This document shows, piece after piece, positions 27,701 through 33,700 of a stretch of DNA of 64,000 bases. The DNA lies in contig NC_087067.1 in assembly GCF_963678635.1 (NCBI RefSeq), positions 11,825,716 to 11,889,715 on the forward strand. The letters are read 5' to 3'. A program made the position numbers and the translations under genes. This DNA comes from Symsagittifera roscoffensis. Its lineage: Eukaryota; Xenacoelomorpha; Acoela; Convolutidae. Position 1 is the stretch's first letter, and every line of letters begins with the position of its first letter. Below the pieces are notes generated by a model. The model made no database searches, had not been told where the DNA came from, and saw only the letters and a list, made by a program, of their open reading frames with translations.

Positions 27701-30700
27701 GTGATCGTGAAAGTAGTTTTTAATAGTTCCCAAAATTCTGCGAAATTGATATCCAGAATTCTTTTGCCAGGATTTTTATGAGAGAAGCATTTCTGTCCTT
27801 CTTTTCCGAGTGCTAGGTATAACTGTGATTTTAGCTTCTTGTCAATGTCTCCGATTTGAAGTCCGTTAAATTTGGCGTTATCTTCCGCCCTTCTCCTTCT
27901 TAATTCTTCGTTATAATTTTGTACTGCTACTCTGTGATGTTCCTCTTTTTCGGCCCGACGGGCCTGATCCTCGGATGGGTCCGGTGGTTCTGCCGTAGGG
28001 TAAATTAGTTCGTTTCTTATCGGTGGGTTAATTACATCTTCGATGTCTACGGAGTCTTTCGCAATAATTGTCAATTGAAACTTTTCCGCCCACCGTTCCC
28101 AGTCATGTTGATTTTCGTTTGATGAGTTGTTCCAAAAAACTCTAATCCACGTAGATTCGATTCGTTAGACTGCGCCATGTTAAAAAATTAGGATACCACT
28201 CGTAGTTATATAGGAGTGTACTTAAGCTAAGAATAGATTAAGATTACGGATGATTAAGATTCCTACTAAAACAGTAGGCTTTTATTTAATACTAAATAAA
28301 AGACGGTGATGCTAACTAAAGTAAGAGAGGTTTAAAAGATTGAATTGGTTTCGGTTTTGTTTGTTACGTATCATAAAAGATAGTGTCCAATTCTGAGTCT
28401 ACCAAAAGCCGATGCGCTTTTGGCAGGTGTATAAATTAACAACTTAAAGGTCAACGATCAGTAAAGATCAGAGGTTAAATGAACAAACAATAATACTTTT
28501 ACAGTTAGAAAACTTGGTTAAGCAGTACATTTTTATGGAAATTTTACCTGTTCTCGGAGATATCGCATCTCATTTAGGTCCTGCACCAACATCCGTCTTT
28601 GATCACACTCGTTCTTGTATCTCTCATACTCTCGTGACAGCTCTTCCGAGATCTAAGGCAGCAAAGCGCCCATTATCACTTGCACTTGTAACTGCAGGTT
28701 GTCTGACTTTTAGTTATTCCGATTCAAAGAAAACTCAACAACAAAATTCATATCTCAGGCATCAAAAAGTTGTCTGTTATTTCTTGAAGTAAATACGAAA
28801 GTGAATACCAACCCTAATTTTTCTGATTGAGTTTCGAACTAAACAAAAGAAAATTAATTACCTTGTCGATCTGCGCCTGGTAATCTTTCTCTTTTTCCTT
28901 CATAGAATCGATTTTCTGCAGTAATCTTATATTCTCCTTGCGCAAGTCCACAAGATCTAAAATAATTTTTCTTCGCATAAACTAGTTATTATGTATTAAA
29001 ACAAGATTTAAAAAAAATTTTCCTCGCATAAACTAGTTATTACGTATTACAAGATCTAAAATAATTTTTCCTCGCATAAACTAGCTATTACGTATTAGAG
29101 TTATGTCAGGATATGATAGGAGCTTTAATTGATATCATAAATGTTTTATTCTGCCGATTGTTTACTAATCAGAAAGTTGTGAAAAAAAAACATTAGGATA
29201 TCAATGCCGCAGCTTTGAAAATTCTACTTTAGGGATCTTTCATTAATGTAGAAAGGAAATGAGAGATGATGGTTGTGAATCATACTTCGAGGTCCAACAA
29301 TAACTCCTGAAAATAAATGGGACATTATAGCTCTATGTCAGACAAATCAGAGAAAATCAAATTAACTGATTTATTTAGCAAAAAATAAATGAAACACAGC
29401 CAACAGCCAGTTGGAAAAATGTCAATGAACGCAACAAGACTGAAAAAAACTCATATGACCTAAAAGCTCTTTGAAGCTAAGAAAATTTTATGGCAGAAAC
29501 TTTTTTGATAAAATGAACACAATTTGATAAAATTGGATCAATAGGTAGTTTTATTATTCTGCAGTAAAATCTTAAAATTTAACTGCCTAAAACTAGAAAT
29601 CGTTCCTGTTATTTTTGCGTCATTTTCACTTAAATAATCAAAGAGTGGAATTTTCCTTCCTTTAAATAAATGAATTTGAATTCACTTATTAAATATTTCA
29701 ACAGTCAGACTACAAAATATAAAATTCAAAAATTAAAAAACATCACGAGCTATATAAGTGTTTATTAAAAAATATCCAGACAAACGAATAATTCTTGAAA
29801 AGCTAAAGCCTTTTTTCAATTGGGTTAAATTTAGACAAAAAATTTAAAGCTAAACCAGCTTAGAGTTAAAGCAGAATGCTTATGGTGCAATTTATTTTTT
29901 GCAAAACTCGGGCCAACAATTTCAACCCAAAAAGGATCATTTTAATCAGTTTTGGTCAATCAAAAGTTACGCCATAACTAGCGGTTAAATTAATGAAAAA
30001 ACTAAACCAAAATGAGCCCCATACGTAGACAAACAAAGATAGAAAGGTATAAGCTTCTCAGTTATGAATTCATACGTTTATTTTCGTTTGATAGCTAAAA
30101 TGTCTTAGGAAATGTCCTGATGATAGGAAATGTTTTGGCACAAGTAAAAACAATTTGAAAAAGCTTTGAACAAATTTTTGTACATTATTCCCTTCTTTGT
30201 TGAAATGCATAGATTCGATTTGTTATGGTTTTGTCAGCAATTGCACTGGTAATTTTGGCGTAATAATCATTGATCGACTAAAAATATTTAAAAAATCCGT
30301 TTTTGAGATACAATTTAGGGAACGGATTTCGCAAAATTAATTGTAACATAGAAACACTGCATAAATTCCAACATGTTTTTTCTTCATCATTTTTTTGTCT
30401 CAAGTCAATCTAATTTGAGAAAAACGCGTTTCAAATAGTTTTTTGTTTTGTCCGGATAATTCAATCATATACGATCATTGACACCTAAAACTATTCAAAC
30501 TCGCATATCAATGAAAAAGAATGATTTAACGAAACCTTGACCTGTTGCATTTATTTTTAAGGATTTTTTGAGTTTTTCGGAGTATTTTTTATCATAATTT
30601 TCAAATGAGAAAATAGAAACAATGCTACGTTTCAAAAATAGACTTGTCTGCACACATGATGTCTAGCCGTACCACTCTCCGATCAGACGAGAGGTCAATA

Positions 30701-33700
30701 GGCTAGAGGATTTTTCCTTATTTTGTGTAGTGCAGTGGCACAAGGCCACTTCATAATTGAAGCTTACTTTTTGAAGGCGCAGCAGCTGTTTTAAGACCAA
30801 AAAATTTGCATGAACATTTCCCAAAAAATACACAAAGATTACGCAATAGGAACAAAAAAGGACCTTCGTAAAGGAATGACTATAGTAGTAAAAAACTAGG
30901 CATTGTAATGCAACCGTAATCTTTTTGAACTGTACCTTAATCGCAACTTGGTCTTTCCAAAACTTCCTTTCGCAAAACATAACTATTTCCGTATTTAGCC
31001 AGGTCTTTATTGCTATAACTCCCTTAATGAAGAATTTGAACTTCGCGTAAAAAACGAGCGGATTCACCAGATTGAACAAAACTACTCCAATAGAGAATTA
31101 CTGCAACGCACAAGTTTACGTTGCAATCAACGGGGCCAAAAGAGTATCTTCGTTAAGAACAGCTCATCGTTATGAACTTCTTCTTGGAGAAAAAAAACAA
31201 GCGAAAATTATTATAACTCACGTATCAATTAATAATAATGAATTGACATTATTTTGAAGGCTGTTGTTTATTTTTTTAAATCTACAGTTTTTTATTTAAG
31301 CAAGGCGTAAATCTCAGCATTTTTTTCGGAGGCAGCAAAGAAGGCATCTCTAACCTTGTCTCTCCTGCTCTTGTATCTGCATGATTTTATGGTCACACCT
31401 CTCTGAAACAGTGACTAGCATCTGCTTCAGAGGTTCCAACTCCCTTATCTTCTGGTGCAGATCACTGATCACTAGCTCATACTCGTTCTTAACCATCGAC
31501 AGAATCGGTCGGTAAGTCTTGAAGTCAGAGATGAGGTACTCGAACACCTCGCGAAACACCTGAACACAGAATCACCTTTTCTCGATTAATAGCATGGCCG
31601 ACGATTTATATTTTAAAAAAAACATTCGAATTCCTTCATGATAATTACAAAAAACAACATTATCAACTTTTACTGGTTTCATGGCGAAATATGTTAAATC
31701 ATAGTATATCATGAAATATCTTAGCTCATGCATCGCATGCTAGTAGATCCCATGTCACGAAAGCCCAACAGTCATAATATAGTTACTGTCAAATTGTTGG
31801 CAATTTATTTTCGGTCAACGAGTCTCATCGAAATTAATTAATCTATAACAGCTGATTTTGACGCGGAATTTCATCTTATTAATGATTTCTACGCGTTAAA
31901 ACGGTTTCAGAAAAACTATTTAACCTATAATAGTAACGTTTTTGACCGATTAAACTGCTCAATGTCACCAACCTCGCCAACAATTTGGCATTAATTATAC
32001 AATGGAGAAACAACGCAACGAAACAATTTTGTATGAAAACGTTTAAAATTAAAGATGATACTTCGTTCAGAAACTAAATATAAACGTTTTTATACAACGT
32101 TTATATTTAGTTTCTGAACGCAATGTCATCTTTGCGAATGGCGCGTCAATTTTTTTTGAGCAGTTGAAAACATGACCTCAAGTTCGAATTAAAATCGCAA
32201 TTAAGCAATCGGTATGGCTCAATTTGGTCTTACAGTACAAATTGATGACTTATGACAATCTGAAAGACCCAGATCATTGAATGTGCAATCAGTTCTAAGA
32301 ACTATTCGACGCCAAATTTTTGCACAGCCCCATTTTTTTGCACTGCTACTACAACGGCACGGGAATTGGTAATTACAGCTTCTAACATAAGAGAAACTTT
32401 GTGTCGGGAGGATCTTCGATGTAGACGAACGTTTTGAGGCCAAATTCTTACTCTGAGATATCGTGGGAGACGCCTTCCTTGATTTTTGCCCAGCGCAAAC
32501 TCGAGATTTCGAGAATGTAGATTTGTTTTGGCGATGAGTGGCAGCCTTTCTAATCTCAGACGACTAGCGATGTCTGATTAACAGACCAAAAGATTCACGT
32601 ATGAAAAAAAAAGTCGTAATTTTGATAGAAAAATTAATTATTATAGCAGAAGTTTCCTAAAATGGTGAGAAATCTCTGCTAAGCAACGAAGCCAACCAGT
32701 TCAGTAAAAAAACTTTGAAGAATGGCAACATTTTTTGTGAGTGACGGTAATTTTTTTTGCGTGACACGCTAAGTACTAGGGCATACAAATAGTCCGTGCC
32801 AGTTGACCCGATTGACAACGAAAACACTAGCAGCAAATGTATATCCGTTGCAGCCTGGGCCTTCTGTTAGCACTGAAAAAAAAATGAGACCGAAATGCTT
32901 GTATGGAAGAAATTATGAACTCATTTTGCTTCTGCATCTGATTCTAGCTACAAGCATTTTACCAGTTGAAATGGTGACAGTGGCTTTCGACCCGGTCAAT
33001 AAGATCGAAAATCTCTTAACAAGTTAGAGTAAAACGGAAACAAACTAAACAAGACTGCTCGTATCAGGGTGAAGCACTGAATGTTCCGACTGCCTTTTAA
33101 GGTTTTATGGACCAGTAATAACATTAAAAAATTAAATGTATTAAAATAAAATGAAAAAAAATTTTTTCTAAAATTTGAAAAAAAAAATTTCTAAAAGCAT
33201 CCCCCACACGCCATATAAAAAAGAAAAAGATAGATTTCGCTCCTTGTAACAAATCAATTATGGCAAATAAGCTTCTTTCAATCAATTTGGAACAATTTTA
33301 AGACGGATTAACTCTCCGCTTACGCGTTAATAGCGCGAAGTATATCGCGCGTTAATTGTCCCAAATTGGCCAAAATGGCAATATTTAAACCCCCATAACT
33401 TTACGAAAAATGATCACAGGTGAAATATCTTTTCAAATTTGAGCTCAGGGCAACAATACCTTTCGAATGATAAAAAAATTCCGTCAAAAACGGCTAGTTA
33501 AAAAGTCGAAATTTGTTTGAAGAAAAAAAAACCCACCCCGATCACAAATATTCCGTTACTTTCGTATCGAAAGTCGGAACAACAAAGTGGGTGAGATGGA
33601 CACATAACTCCAACACATTTGCTTCAAGTGAGAAACTTTGGAAGCTGTCGCGATCCTCTTTTTCTACAAACTTTTAAATCATTCAGAAGCAGCTGCTGGG

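Larger units (their letters stand above)
20867..28503 (-). mobile_element. full-length Ty3/gypsy-type LTR retrotransposon
   Basis: The element is 7637 bp with terminal 326-bp direct repeats and a 5-bp target duplication GTTAG (20862-20866 and 28504-28508). It is oriented on the minus strand. Order is LTR, PBS, gag plus first half of protease, TAG stop, rest of protease, RT, RNase H, integrase, long C-terminal extension, PPT, LTR. RT-RNase H before integrase marks Ty3/gypsy rather than Copia. The two LTRs read identical by eye, so the insertion is very recent. It sits in the intron between exons 6 and 7 of the TSNAXIP1-like gene, same strand as the gene. The coding frame has one internal stop and no in-frame start codon for gag, so this copy is probably defective unless recoding is used. 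Confidence 0.96.

Noticed and set aside
30663-31079. 138-codon minus-strand open frame in an intron
   Set aside because: AT-rich, hydrophobic by composition, no motif, no splice context; consistent with chance in AT-rich intron DNA.
32219-32443. Possible Tc1/mariner transposase fragment on the minus strand
   Set aside because: Considered because of nearby inverted repeats, but no HTH or DDE motif could be aligned in any frame.
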